A stretch of DNA of 43,932 bases from Chitinophagaceae bacterium (GCA_025359725.1 JANYEX010000042.1:1-43932); one strand, 5' to 3'; positions 10,096 through 20,274 are shown, counted from the first letter of the stretch. The notes: generated by a model from the sequence alone, not told the origin. Made by a program: numbers and translations.

Positions 10096-10464
10096 TTATA
10101 AAACCTCTGGCGCTAGTGATATAATCTTCATGTAGCCTTTATCACGTAACTCTCTTGCTACTGGCCCAAAAATACGAGTACCTCTTGGGTCATCTGCATT
10201 ATTTAGAAGAACGACTGCATTATCATCAAATCTTATGTAAGAACCATCTTTTCTACGCAGTTTATTCTTTGTACGAACAATTACAGCTTTAGAAACAGTA
10301 CCTTTCTTTATTCCACCCGCTGGAATGGCATCTTTTACAGTTACCACAATTTTATCACCGATTTTCGCATAATCTTGTCCACTATTACCAAGTACTTTAA
10401 TACAAAGTACTTCTTTAGCACCACTGTTATCTGCTACATTTAATCTGCTCTCTTGCTGAATCAT
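10096..10464 (-). CDS. rplN: 50S ribosomal protein L14
   Basis: [26 protein letters not shown]. Confidence 0.98.
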   Translation of the reverse strand: MIQQESRLNVADNSGAKEVLCIKVLGNSGQDYAKIGDKIVVTVKDAIPAGGIKKGTVSKAVIVRTKNKLRRKDGSYIRFDDNAVVLLNNADDPRGTRIFGPVARELRDKGYMKIISLAPEVL

Positions 10465-10525
10465 TTTTAAGCTTTTATCTTTTTTTAGAACTTAAAAAGC
10501 AACACAAAACTGAATTTCCGTCAGC

Positions 10526-10792
10526 TTATTTTGCTTTTTCTATTACTTCCACTAACCTCCACCTTTTCGTTTTACTTAAAGGTCTAGTTTCCATAATTTT
10601 TACTAAATCCCCTAGAGTACACTCATCTTTTTCGTCATGAGCATGAAACTTAGTGGTCTTTTTAACGAATTTACCGTAAAGAGGGTGTTTCACATTTCTT
10701 TCAACAGCAACAGTAATAGTTTTTGCCATTTTATTGCTAGTTACTACACCTATTCTTGTTTTACGTAAATTTCTATCAAGTACTGCTTCCAT
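10526..10792 (-). CDS. rpsQ: 30S ribosomal protein S17
   Basis: [27 protein letters not shown]. Confidence 0.98.
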   Translation of the reverse strand: MEAVLDRNLRKTRIGVVTSNKMAKTITVAVERNVKHPLYGKFVKKTTKFHAHDEKDECTLGDLVKIMETRPLSKTKRWRLVEVIEKAK

Positions 10793-10814
10793 TGTATAAA
10801 CTTTAATTAAACTA

Positions 10815-11012
10815 CTATCTATTTTTGAATTCAGTTTTTAAACGCGCTACATCCCTTCTAAGGGTACGAATGCTTACAGGATTCTCTAAGGGTGAAATTG
10901 CATGAGCAAATGACAATTTTTTTAAGCGCAAAGTATCTTCCTGAATACGAGCTTTTAAGTCAATTTCAGATATACTTTTAAGTTCATTATTGAATTGTAC
11001 TTTCTTAACCAT
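10815..11012 (-). CDS. rpmC: 50S ribosomal protein L29
   Basis: Position between rpsQ and rpl[33 protein letters not shown]. Confidence 0.95.
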   Translation of the reverse strand: MVKKVQFNNELKSISEIDLKARIQEDTLRLKKLSFAHAISPLENPVSIRTLRRDVARLKTEFKNR

Positions 11013-11065
11013 TTTGTTTTTTTTAAAGTAGTATAATATTAAAGAGAGAATTAAATACTACAGAA

Positions 11066-11488
11066 TTATGCTTGTTGTAAATCTCTTCTAACGATAAATT
11101 TTGTAGCGATAGGTAATTTTTGAGAAGCTAATAACATAGCTTGCTTAGCAGTTTCTTCGCTTACACCATCACATTCAAATATAATTCTACCTGGTTCAAC
11201 TACAGCGGCCCAATATTCTGGATTACCTTTACCCTTACCCATTCTCACTTCAGCAGGTTTATGGGTAATAATTTTATCAGGGAAAATTCTAATCCATACA
11301 TTTCCTTCCCTTTTCATTGCACGTGTCATTGACTGACGAGCAGCTTCAAGTTGACGATTTGTTAACCAAATTGGCTCTAGTGCTTTCAAAGCAAAAGATC
11401 CAAAGGCAATATACGATCCACGCTTTGCAACTTCACGAATTCTTCCTTTCTGTTGCTTTCTGTGTTTACTTCTCTTTGGTTGTAACAT
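11066..11488 (-). CDS. rplP: 50S ribosomal protein L16
   Basis: [44 protein letters not shown]. Confidence 0.98.
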   Translation of the reverse strand: MLQPKRSKHRKQQKGRIREVAKRGSYIAFGSFALKALEPIWLTNRQLEAARQSMTRAMKREGNVWIRIFPDKIITHKPAEVRMGKGKGNPEYWAAVVEPGRIIFECDGVSEETAKQAMLLASQKLPIATKFIVRRDLQQA

Positions 11489-11528
11489 TGTCTATATTTT
11501 ACCAGTATAAATTAGTAAATAAAATTTA

Positions 11529-12338
11529 TTAGTTTCTCCTCTGTCCACCACCAGAATTGGCGTTATTACCTCTTCTTTCAGCATAACCGCCTCTACCACG
11601 TTCACCAGAGTTTCTTCTATCATCTCCACCTCTGTTATTGTTTCTGTCTTCCCTTCTTTCGCTCATATCATTCTTTCCACCAACAAAATTTGGATTCAAT
11701 TCTCTCTTTCCTAAAACTTCACCCTTACAAATCCAAACCTTTATTCCAATCTTACCGTAAACAGTTTGCGCGAATACACTAGCATAGTCAATGTCCATAC
11801 GGAAAGTATGTAACGGTGTTCTTCCTTGCTTAATTTCTTCAGAACGAGCAATTTCAGCACCACCCAAACGACCACTAACCCTTACTTTAATTCCTTCAGC
11901 ACCCATACGAAGCGTGGAAGCAATTGCCATTTTGATAGCCCTTTTAAAATTAATCCTATTTTCAATTTGTCTAGCAATGGTGTCACCTACAATAGTAGCA
12001 TCCAATTCAGGTCTTCTTATTTCAAGAATATTTATTTGAACATCCTCTTTTTTGGTAAGCTTCTTTAGCTCTTCTTTAATACTATCAACTTCCCCACCAC
12101 CTTTACCGATAATTATACCAGGCTTACTAGTGTGGATAGTAACTATCAATTTACCTAAGGTACGTTCTATTACTATTCTAGCTATACCACCCTTACTGAT
12201 ACGAGCATTTAAGTAAGTTCTTATTTTATCATCTTCAATTAATTTACCAGCGTAATCATTTTTACTGGCGTACCAATTACTTTCCCATCCACGGATGATA
12301 CCTAACCTATTGCCAATCGGATTTGCTTTCTGACCCAT
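11529..12338 (-). CDS. rpsC: 30S ribosomal protein S3 with RGG/Asn-rich C-terminal extension
   Basis: [26 protein letters not shown] region [13 protein letters not shown]; low-complexity tail. Confidence 0.98.
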   Translation of the reverse strand: MGQKANPIGNRLGIIRGWESNWYASKNDYAGKLIEDDKIRTYLNARISKGGIARIVIERTLGKLIVTIHTSKPGIIIGKGGGEVDSIKEELKKLTKKEDVQINILEIRRPELDATIVGDTIARQIENRINFKRAIKMAIASTLRMGAEGIKVRVSGRLGGAEIARSEEIKQGRTPLHTFRMDIDYASVFAQTVYGKIGIKVWICKGEVLGKRELNPNFVGGKNDMSERREDRNNNRGGDDRRNSGERGRGGYAERRGNNANSGGGQRRN

Positions 12339-12350
12339 ATATGGTATGTA

Positions 12351-12695
12351 TTAATTTTTTGAATCTACAATAATTGTTACATGATTACTACGCTTACGTA
12401 GCTTATATCCTCTGCCTTGTGGAGCAGGAAGCATTCTCTTGATTACCATCCCACCATCAACAAATATTCTTTTCACAACAAGGTTGTTATCTGCAGCACT
12501 AAGTCCTTCGTTCTTTTGTTCCCAATTATTAATTGCACTTTTAAGCAATTTTGATAGAGGAATTGCATTATGTTGTGGGTGGAATTCTAAAATAGCCAAA
12601 GCCTTTTCTACTTCCATACCACGAACCACATCAGCAATCAAACGCATTTTGCGTGGACCTGTTGGGTAATTATTTAATTTAGCGATTGATTCCAT
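12351..12695 (-). CDS. rplV: 50S ribosomal protein L22
   Basis: [45 protein letters not shown]. Confidence 0.97.
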   Translation of the reverse strand: MESIAKLNNYPTGPRKMRLIADVVRGMEVEKALAILEFHPQHNAIPLSKLLKSAINNWEQKNEGLSAADNNLVVKRIFVDGGMVIKRMLPAPQGRGYKLRKRSNHVTIIVDSKN

Positions 12696-12750
12696 TTTGC
12701 TATTCTTATTTTCAGTTATTTAACTAACTGATTCTTAAGGTTGATAATAT

Positions 12751-13020
12751 TTATTTTTTTGAACCTGAGTGACCTCTAAAATTTCTAGTAGGGGAAAACT
12801 CGCCCAACTTATGACCTACCATAAACTCTGTAACATAGACAGGAATAAATTTATTCCCATTATGAACCGCAAATGTGTGCCCTACAAAATCAGGAGTTAT
12901 TGTACTTCTCCTACTCCAAGTTTTAATTACACCTTTTTTGCTTTTACCTTCATTTATGTTAAGCACCTTTACATCAAGATTAGCATCAACATAAGGACCT
13001 TTTTTTATTGAACGACCCAT
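12751..13020 (-). CDS. rpsS: 30S ribosomal protein S19
   Basis: [30 protein letters not shown]. Confidence 0.98.
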   Translation of the reverse strand: MGRSIKKGPYVDANLDVKVLNINEGKSKKGVIKTWSRRSTITPDFVGHTFAVHNGNKFIPVYVTEFMVGHKLGEFSPTRNFRGHSGSKK

Positions 13021-13053
13021 ATTAGAGTTTTATATTACTATATAAATAATCAA

Positions 13054-13893
13054 TTACTTCGCAAGCTTCTTACCATCTCTACGTTGGATAATTAATTTGC
13101 TACTTCCCTTAGTTCTAGATCTTGTCTTCTCACCCTTAGCATACTTTCCAGTTCTACTTCTTGGATGTCCACCTGAAGCACGACCTTCACCACCACCCAT
13201 CGGGTGATCTACTGGGTTCATTGCAACACCTCTTGTTCTAGGTGTAATACCTTTCCAACGATTTACACCAGCTTTACCTGCCTTTTCTAGGTTATGATCA
13301 CTATTTGAAACAACTCCAATTGTAGCAAAAGAATTAATCAAAAGCTTACGTAACTCGCCACTAGGCATTTTAAGTACTGCGTATTTTTCTTCTTTATTCG
13401 CCAACTGTGCAGAAGTACCAGCACTTCTAACCAATTTTCCACCCTGACCAGGTTGCAATTCAATGTTGTGAATCATAGTACCCAAAGGCATATTTTTCAT
13501 TTGTAATGCATTACCAATTTCAGGTGCTACTTGATTTCCAGAGATGACTTTAGCTCCAACTTGTAAACCTTGTGGTGCTATTATATATCTCTTTTCGCCA
13601 TCAGTGTATTGCAAAAGTGCAATAAAAGCAGTTCTATTTGGATCATATTCTATAGAAAGAACCGTTGCTTCGATATCAAACTTATTACGTTTGAAATCAA
13701 TAATACGATATTGCTTTTTGTGACCACCACCAATGTATCTCATTGAACGACGACCTTGAGCATTACGACCACCAGTCTTCTTGATTGGTTCTAACAAACT
13801 CTTTTCTGGTTTATTAGTTGTAATCTCAGCATAAGCATTTCCAATTCTCCAGCGTGTTCCAGCTGTCATTGGTTTGTATTTCTTTAATGCCAT
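13054..13893 (-). CDS. rplB: 50S ribosomal protein L2
   Basis: [46 protein letters not shown]. Confidence 0.98.
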   Translation of the reverse strand: MALKKYKPMTAGTRWRIGNAYAEITTNKPEKSLLEPIKKTGGRNAQGRRSMRYIGGGHKKQYRIIDFKRNKFDIEATVLSIEYDPNRTAFIALLQYTDGEKRYIIAPQGLQVGAKVISGNQVAPEIGNALQMKNMPLGTMIHNIELQPGQGGKLVRSAGTSAQLANKEEKYAVLKMPSGELRKLLINSFATIGVVSNSDHNLEKAGKAGVNRWKGITPRTRGVAMNPVDHPMGGGEGRASGGHPRSRTGKYAKGEKTRSRTKGSSKLIIQRRDGKKLAK

Positions 13894-13937
13894 TTTTTAT
13901 TAGTCTTTAAACGAGTTTATCAGCCTCGGCGCTATAA

Positions 13938-14237
13938 TTAAATATTTGTGTATAAATCTATTCTTTCACCTTCAGCAACAGTAACAAAAGCTTTTTTATA
14001 AGAAGGCTTAATTCCTTTTATATATTTTCCTTTTACTTGTCTGCCTTTGTTCTTACCAGGTGCTACAGCAGTGTTAACTTCTGTTACTTTTACTCCGTAA
14101 AATTCTTCAACAGCCTTCTTTATTTCCAATTTATTTGATTGCTTATCAACTTTGAAAGCATAAGTACGCAATTTATCTTGCTGTAAATTTGCTTTTTCCG
14201 TTAAAATTGGTTTTACCAAAACATCTGTAAGTTTCAT
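13938..14237 (-). CDS. rplW: 50S ribosomal protein L23
   Basis: LVKPILTEKANLQQDKLRTYAFKVDKQSNKLEIKKAVEEFYGVKV. Confidence 0.97.
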   Translation of the reverse strand: MKLTDVLVKPILTEKANLQQDKLRTYAFKVDKQSNKLEIKKAVEEFYGVKVTEVNTAVAPGKNKGRQVKGKYIKGIKPSYKKAFVTVAEGERIDLYTNI

Positions 14238-14265
14238 GCTATGTTATTATTGAAACGTTTTTAAA

Positions 14266-14904
14266 TTAAGCTTCTGCTACAACTTCCTCATCTGCAAATA
14301 TTCCTACCGCACTTTCAGTAAATACTAATACATCGGCATTCATGATTTCGTAAGTATTAATGTCAGCCAACAAAGTAGTAGTAATATTTGGAATATTACG
14401 TGTACTTAGATATAAACTATCGTTGTACTCAGAGAGAACTACAATTGTTTTTTTGTCAGCAACACTTAAGTTTGCTAATATGCTAAATAACTGCTTAGTC
14501 TTAGGTGTTTCCAAATTAATATCCTCAACAACTACGATAGCTTCGTCTTTTGCTTTATAACTTAATGCAGAAATCTTTGCCAAATCCTTAACCTTACGGT
14601 TAAGTTTAATATCATATTTGTGTGGTTTTGGACCGAAAATAGTACCACCACCCTTATATAAAGGGTTACGAATATTACCCTTACGAGCACCACCTGTTCC
14701 TTTTTGTTTGTGCAACTTTCTACTTGAACCCTTTACTTCAGCACGAGTTTTTACCTTGTGTGTTCCAGCCCTTCCAGCAGCTAAATATTGCTTAACAGCT
14801 AAGTATATAACGTGATTATTAGGTTCAATACCAAAAATATCTTGTGGTAATTCTACTGAACGTCCTGTTTTTTGACCTTCTATATTTAATACATCAACTT
14901 GCAT
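14266..14904 (-). CDS. rplD: 50S ribosomal protein L4
   Basis: GSSRKLHKQKGTGGARKGNIRNPLYKGGGTIFGPKPHKY. Confidence 0.97.
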   Translation of the reverse strand: MQVDVLNIEGQKTGRSVELPQDIFGIEPNNHVIYLAVKQYLAAGRAGTHKVKTRAEVKGSSRKLHKQKGTGGARKGNIRNPLYKGGGTIFGPKPHKYDIKLNRKVKDLAKISALSYKAKDEAIVVVEDINLETPKTKQLFSILANLSVADKKTIVVLSEYNDSLYLSTRNIPNITTTLLADINTYEIMNADVLVFTESAVGIFADEEVVAEA

Positions 14905-14925
14905 TCTTCAGAAAATTAAGAGTAA

Positions 14926-15543
14926 TTACTTTTGGATTAATACGATTGAACCGTTGTGACCAGGTACAGACCCACTAACCAAGATATAGTTCTTTTCAGG
15001 GAAGATTTTAACAACCTTCAAACCTTTCATTTTAACCCTATCACCACCCATACGACCAGCCATTCTAAGACCTTTGAACACACGTGATGGGTAAGAAGAT
15101 CCACCTAGAGAACCTGGCGCTCTCGAACGGTCATGTTGACCGTGGGTAGCTTCACCAACACCTGAGAAACCGTGTCTTTTAACAACACCTTGAAATCCCT
15201 TTCCTTTGGTTGTACCTACTATCTTGACAGTATCACCTTCGGAAAATATATCTAATGATATAGTTTCACCGATGTCTTTCTTTATTGAATAATTGCGGAA
15301 TTCTTTTACAAATCTTTTGGGCGTGGTCTGAGCTTTTGCGTAGTGGTTAAGCTCTGCCTTGGTAGTGTGTTTTTCTTTCTTATCAACAACGGCAAGTTGA
15401 AGAGCAATGTAACCATCTGTTTCGGTAGTTTTAACTTGAGTAACCGTGTTTGGTTCGGCTTCGATAATGGTGCATGCAGTTTGCTTGCCATCAGCAGCAA
15501 AGACGCTAGTCATCCCGATTTTTTTACCAATAATACCTTTCAT
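14926..15543 (-). CDS. rplC: 50S ribosomal protein L3
   Basis: [59 protein letters not shown]. Confidence 0.98.
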   Translation of the reverse strand: MKGIIGKKIGMTSVFAADGKQTACTIIEAEPNTVTQVKTTETDGYIALQLAVVDKKEKHTTKAELNHYAKAQTTPKRFVKEFRNYSIKKDIGETISLDIFSEGDTVKIVGTTKGKGFQGVVKRHGFSGVGEATHGQHDRSRAPGSLGGSSYPSRVFKGLRMAGRMGGDRVKMKGLKVVKIFPEKNYILVSGSVPGHNGSIVLIQK

Positions 15544-15549
15544 GTTTTT

Positions 15550-15720
15550 GCGGTTATGCCCCGCTTAAGGTGTGAAGGACATGTCGAAAATAATTTCGGA
15601 ATTCTATCCTCTGTTTGCTACTGACCTTTTCCTTTATTTTCCTTTTGGGAAGCGGAAGTACCAGCAGTAAACAAACCTCGAAGGGCCTGTTCATATGTCG
15701 TCCTCAATTTTACTTGAGGA
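15550..15720 (-). promoter_or_regulatory. Structured rpsJ-rplC spacer (candidate RNA regulatory region)
   Basis: 258-nt gap in an otherwise compact block; hairpins TCCTCAA-TTGAGGA (15701-15720) and GCGG-CCGC (15550-15564) just upstream of the rplC start. Confidence 0.35.
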
Positions 15721-15801
15721 AGTTTCTTTAAATTTTCAGCGCTCTTTTCTTTGTTAGTACAAATTGAGAGATGATTATTATTTTATGTAAGAACTAAGTA
15801 C

Positions 15802-16107
15802 TTATGCTTTAATCTCAACTTCAACACCAGATGGCAAATCTAATTTACTTAGAGCGTCAACAGTTTTAGAAGAGGAAGTATAGATATCAAGTAATCTTTT
15901 GTGCGTTGCCAATTGAAACTGTTCGCGACTCTTTTTGTTAACATGCGGGGAACGCAAAACAGTAAAAATTCTTTTGTGCGTAGGCAAGGGAATAGGCCCA
16001 GTTACAACAGCACCTGTACTACGGACTGTCTTAACGATTTTCTCAGCAGACTTGTCCACCAAGTTGTGATCGTATGATTGTAATTTAATTCTAATTCTCT
16101 GTGACAT
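15802..16107 (-). CDS. rpsJ: 30S ribosomal protein S10 (start trimmed to the ATG at 16107)
   Basis: [45 protein letters not shown]. Confidence 0.97.
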   Translation of the reverse strand: MSQRIRIKLQSYDHNLVDKSAEKIVKTVRSTGAVVTGPIPLPTHKRIFTVLRSPHVNKKSREQFQLATHKRLLDIYTSSSKTVDALSKLDLPSGVEVEIKA

Positions 16108-16266
16108 ATTCAATACCCGTTTTTCAAATTGGGAGTGCAAATGTAGGGGTATGATTTGGAATAGCAAGCACTTAATTAAAATATTTTTTATTTTTTTCCC
16201 TTTTGACACTTTATTTCCAATACTTCACCCATTTATTTGATATTGCACAACTATAAGTGAACGTTT

Positions 16267-17310
16267 ATGAGAAATTGCTACTGCTTCTTTTTTCCCCTTT
16301 TAATAGTCTTACTTTTTGTCCAACCTTTGCACGCCCAAAATAGTTCCTTTAGTGTGGGGGTTGTTATGTGCGGGGCAGAATTTGGCGAAAGACAACTACC
16401 AGGCAAACTATTAACAGACTATATATATCCTACCCAAGAAGAGATAGCCTACTTTGCCGCAAAGGGTTTTACCCGTGTAACCCTTCCCTTTAAATGGGAA
16501 AGGGTTCAACGGAAAATAGGCGGCGAGTTAGACTCTAACGAGATAAACAGAATGAAACAATTTATCAGAACCTGCGATACTGCACATATACCTGTAATCC
16601 TCACCCTGCAAAACTTTGCCGTTTATACCGCTAATTCCGAGGATTATGCCTTGGGAAGCCGCCACCTTAGCTTTGATAACTACAAAGATTTCTGGAAGAA
16701 GATGGCTCTTACTTTTTCCGACTGCCCTAATATTTATGGCTTCGATATAATGAATGAACCACGGGGCATCTTTGGTAGGCATTGGTTAAAAGCTGCCCAA
16801 CATGCTATTGATGGCATAAGGGAAGCAGACAACAACACCTATGTAATAGTAGATGGGCAAAACAGCTCTTTTAGTGCCGACTGGAAGGCTGAAAACAATA
16901 AACTACGGAAGCTAAAGGATAAATCGGACAAGATAATTTATGATGCACACTGCTATTTCGACTATAACCATTCGGGCCGGTATGATGGGTTGTATGAGGG
17001 CAGGATAAGTAAGTATGTGGGGGTTGATAGGGTTAAACCATTTGTAAAATGGCTTGCCCGACATAATAAAAAGGGTATGATTGGTGAATTTGGCGTTCCG
17101 GCAGATAAAAAATGGATGGAAGCGATGGATAACTTTTTGGCTTACAGCAAAGAAAAAGGACTAACCGTTAGCTATTGGGCTGCGGGCCCTTGGTGGAATG
17201 ATTATCCGTTATCCATTGAGCCATCCTACGAAACCGACAAACCCCAGATGAAAATATTGGCTAAATACCTACCTCAACCAAGTGATTCTCTTTCTAAGCA
17301 GAATCGATAA
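16267..17310 (+). CDS. Secreted glycoside hydrolase family 5 (cellulase-like)
   Basis: N-terminal signal peptide ending near LHAQ; GH5 motifs FDIMNEPRG (acid/base) and MIGEFGV (nucleophile). Confidence 0.88.
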   Translation: MRNCYCFFFPLLIVLLFVQPLHAQNSSFSVGVVMCGAEFGERQLPGKLLTDYIYPTQEEIAYFAAKGFTRVTLPFKWERVQRKIGGELDSNEINRMKQFIRTCDTAHIPVILTLQNFAVYTANSEDYALGSRHLSFDNYKDFWKKMALTFSDCPNIYGFDIMNEPRGIFGRHWLKAAQHAIDGIREADNNTYVIVDGQNSSFSADWKAENNKLRKLKDKSDKIIYDAHCYFDYNHSGRYDGLYEGRISKYVGVDRVKPFVKWLARHNKKGMIGEFGVPADKKWMEAMDNFLAYSKEKGLTVSYWAAGPWWNDYPLSIEPSYETDKPQMKILAKYLPQPSDSLSKQNR

Positions 17311-17539
17311 ATTCTTTTTACGCAGGGTTGCCAATCCGTTTTTTTAGGTCATAAGTAAGGATAAAGGGGTAACCCACAAATTTGTTTTTTTCCATAAAGT
17401 AATTGCTTTTACCTTATTAGGGAACCTCTAAAAACCAATTTTTAATAAATTCCGTGTTGAATTTATGTATAAATTAACCATGTTGATGAAAAATTCAAAT
17501 CACAAGAACAGTCATTTGCATTTAAGATAGCAGAATAAA

Positions 17540-17626
17540 ATGATGAAGGCGATGTATATCACCAGTTTTATTCAAATTATATGTATCATCAGTGGGTTAA
17601 TGGCTTTGGTTAAGTTTATGAAATAG
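17540..17626 (+). CDS. Candidate 28-aa hydrophobic mini-protein MMKAMYITSFIQIICIISGLMALVKFMK
   Basis: ATG-to-TAG frame read directly; single predicted TM segment; below the ORF-track length cutoff; no homology evidence. Confidence 0.25.
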   Translation: MMKAMYITSFIQIICIISGLMALVKFMK

Positions 17627-17838
17627 CTACGTTAGAATAGTAAATAAGGTTTTGATTATTCAAAATACCTATAGAGTTCAAAAGCTTTATAGGTCTTTTT
17701 TCTAGGGTACAATTTGAGATGAATATAAACCGCCGTAAAACATTCGTCATCCTATCTTACGCTTGCCACATTAGGTTTATGCCTATCTTACAGCAAAAAG
17801 AAACAAGGGATAATTTATTGTAAAGTATCATTTTAATA

Positions 17839-17869
17839 GAGGCTGCCCCGTTTGTGGGTAGCCTTTTTT
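17839..17869 (+). terminator. Intrinsic terminator in the GH5-rng convergent gap
   Basis: GGCTGCCCC-gtttgt-GGGTAGCC followed by TTTTTT. Confidence 0.7.
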
Positions 17870-17891
17870 GTATCTTTTATACAACAAATTT

Positions 17892-18033
17892 CTATCACCA
17901 ACATGATATACGGCTATCATCAACATGATAGGCAGCTATCACCAACATGATAGGCGGCTATCATCAACATGATAAGCGGCTATCATCAACATGATAGGCG
18001 GCTATCACCAACATGATAGGCGGCTATCATCTT
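17892..18033. repeat. 22-bp tandem repeat array, about 6.5 units of CTATCAYCAACATGATAGGCGG
   Basis: CTATCA starts at 17892, 17914, 17936, 17958, 17980, 18002 and a truncated 18024; each full unit contains a TATCA/TGATA dyad. Confidence 0.95.
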
Positions 18034-18282
18034 CTGCATCCTCCCAGTGGCTATTTTACACCCAATATATCACTATAGTCAAGTACTACCAAACCAGTTC
18101 ATAAGAAGCAATGAGTAGTATACGCACAAGTAAATGATTACTGAAACTAACAGAATAGTGAAAAGAAAATTTGGGTATTAGCAACTGTGAGCGTATGACA
18201 GAGAATCCGCCAGCATTAGTGATTACAGCAAGTGGCGAGTATCCTGTAGGAGATGCCCGCTTTTTTTGTAATTAATAAAAAC

Positions 18283-18320
18283 AACAAAGGCTATCACGAC
18301 AAAATGTGATAGCCTTTGTT
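18283..18320. terminator. 15-bp perfect stem-loop downstream of rng
   Basis: AACAAAGGCTATCAC (18283-18297) / GTGATAGCCTTTGTT (18306-18320), 8-nt loop. Confidence 0.7.
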
Positions 18321-18357
18321 TATAAAAAGGTGCAGTGTAAAATATGTTTCACAGCTT

Positions 18358-19971
18358 TTAGAACTTTATTTCCTCATTGTGTTCATCAAAAAACCTGAAT
18401 TCTACTAGATGGAAACCGTTGTTCTCTTTAATTTTAAGTTTTGTTTTATAAGTGCGCTTCCAACGCTTTGCAATGGAAGAAAAAATGCCTTTTGTAAGGT
18501 GCGAATAAACGATTGGGTGTACAAATAACGCAAGATGTTTGTGGGAATGGCTAACAAGATAATTTAATCTCTTCTCTATTTCGTCTTCTAACAATAGGCT
18601 AGCAGTAATTTTTCCAGTACCATGACAAACAGGACACTCCTCGGAAGTGTTGATGTTCATCTCTGGTTTCATCCGTTGTCTGGTAACTTGCAAAAGTCCA
18701 AACTTAGATATAGGCAGCACAGCGTGTTTTGCCCTATCGCCCTCCATGAAGCCTTCCATTGCTTCCTGCAACTTTCTCTTATTGTCGGGCAACTTCATGT
18801 CGATAAAATCTACCACTATTATTCCGCCAATATCACGTAGCCTCAACTGTCTGGCAATTTCTTCTGCTGCTTCCAGATTGGTTTGCAGTGCATTCTCTTC
18901 CTGACTATTACTTACACTTTTATAGCCACTGTTTACGTCTATTACGTGCAACGCTTCCGTGTGTTCTATTACCAAATAAGCACCACTAGGAAGATTTACC
19001 GTTTTTCCGAAAGCACTTTTAACCTGTTTAGTAATATTATATGAATCGAAAAGAGGAACGCCGTTGCTGTAAAAGCTAACAATATCAAGCTTGTCTGGGG
19101 CAATACGCTGAAGGTAATTTCTGGTGTCGGTATAAGTATTCTTATCGTTTACTACAATCTTATTAAAATCGGCAGAAAGCAAATCGCGCAAAATACTAGT
19201 TGTTTTATTCTGCTCGCTCAATATTTTAATAGGAGCTTCTGCACCCTTTAAACTAGTCTGGATAGTTTTCCAAGTATTAACCAACGATGTTAAGTCTTGC
19301 TCTAGTTCTTCCTTGCTCTTCCCTTCGGCAGCAGTTCTTACTATCACACCAAAGCCTTTTGGCTTCATAGATTCTACAATCTTTTGAAGTCTTTTTCTTT
19401 CATCGCTAGAATGTATCTTTTTGGAAACTGCTACTACTTCGTTGAAGGGAGTAATTACTACAAAACGACCAGGAAGGCTAATTTCGCAACTAAGTCTGGG
19501 ACCTTTGGCAGCAATAGGTTCTTTTAATATCTGAACAAGAATGCTTGGCTTGCCATTAAGTACTTCATTTATCTTACCAGTTTTTACAATCTCTGGTTCT
19601 ATAGAAAAGTTAGCAATTTCAAATCCATTTTCACTCTTGTCAACCATCGACATTTGAGTAAATTTTAAAAGCGATTTTGCGTAAGGGGAAAGATCCGTAT
19701 AGTGCAGAAAAGCGTCTTTTTCAAAGCCTACATCTACAAAAGCAGCGTTGAGACCAGGAATTAGTTTCTTTACCTTTCCCAAATACAAATCTCCAACGGC
19801 AAAACTTGCATTGTTACTCTCGCTGTGTAATTCTACGAGTTTCTTATCTTCCAATAAGGCTATCTCCACACCATTTGGAGTAGAATTTATGATTAATTCT
19901 TTATTCACAAAATTCGAAACTTTAAAATAAACAACAAAAGCATCCTTTCGAGGGGATGAATTAATAAACAC
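18358..19971 (-). CDS. rng: Ribonuclease G/E family endoribonuclease (likely GTG start at 19908)
   Basis: NKELIINSTPNGVEIALLEDKKLVELH, LGKVKKLIPGLNAAFVDVGFEKDAFLHY, DIGGIIVVDFIDM, ECPVCHGTG. Confidence 0.95.
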   Translation of the reverse strand: MFINSSPRKDAFVVYFKVSNFVNKELIINSTPNGVEIALLEDKKLVELHSESNNASFAVGDLYLGKVKKLIPGLNAAFVDVGFEKDAFLHYTDLSPYAKSLLKFTQMSMVDKSENGFEIANFSIEPEIVKTGKINEVLNGKPSILVQILKEPIAAKGPRLSCEISLPGRFVVITPFNEVVAVSKKIHSSDERKRLQKIVESMKPKGFGVIVRTAAEGKSKEELEQDLTSLVNTWKTIQTSLKGAEAPIKILSEQNKTTSILRDLLSADFNKIVVNDKNTYTDTRNYLQRIAPDKLDIVSFYSNGVPLFDSYNITKQVKSAFGKTVNLPSGAYLVIEHTEALHVIDVNSGYKSVSNSQEENALQTNLEAAEEIARQLRLRDIGGIIVVDFIDMKLPDNKRKLQEAMEGFMEGDRAKHAVLPISKFGLLQVTRQRMKPEMNINTSEECPVCHGTGKITASLLLEDEIEKRLNYLVSHSHKHLALFVHPIVYSHLTKGIFSSIAKRWKRTYKTKLKIKENNGFHLVEFRFFDEHNEEIKF

Positions 19972-20066
19972 AACATCATTTATCTTGTTTTTCTGTGATT
20001 GTAGAGTACTAGAGTTAAAGGTGCTGTGGTCTATAGAAGAAACAAAGGGAAATATGCAATCAAATT

Positions 20067-20108
20067 AAATGCTGCAAGAACTTGTTGAAACAAGTAATTG
20101 CAGCATTT
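20067..20108. terminator. Long stem-loop between the 29-aa ORF and rng
   Basis: AAATGCTGCAA (20067-20077) / TTGCAGCATTT (20098-20108), with inner CTTGTT/AACAAG stem. Confidence 0.6.
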
Positions 20109-20127
20109 TCTATTCAACCGAAAAAAA

Positions 20128-20217
20128 TTATTTCTTTTTGTGACGGTTATTTCTTAAACGTTTCTTTCTTTTGTGAGTTGCAATTTTATGACGTTTTCTC
20201 TTTTTACCACAAGGCAT
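20128..20217 (-). CDS. 29-aa highly basic protein MPCGKKRKRHKIATHKRKKRLRNNRHKKK; mS38/AURKAIP1-COX24 (bS22-like) candidate
   Basis: Complete ATG-TAA frame read from the minus strand; Arg/Lys/His-rich composition and KKRKRH-KxxTHKRKKRLR pattern; absent from the ORF track because of length. Confidence 0.8.
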   Translation of the reverse strand: MPCGKKRKRHKIATHKRKKRLRNNRHKKK

Positions 20218-20274
20218 ACTTAGTTCTTTTTAATCAGTTAAAAATTATTGTTGTTATACTGAATAGCCGTTAAG

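Noticed and set aside
17418-17440. GGGAACCTCTAAAAAC resembling an insertion-sequence end
   Set aside because: No matching opposite end or transposase nearby; a short motif alone is insufficient
17892-18033. Possible CRISPR array at the 22-bp repeats
   Set aside because: Contiguous tandem repeat with no spacers and no cas genes
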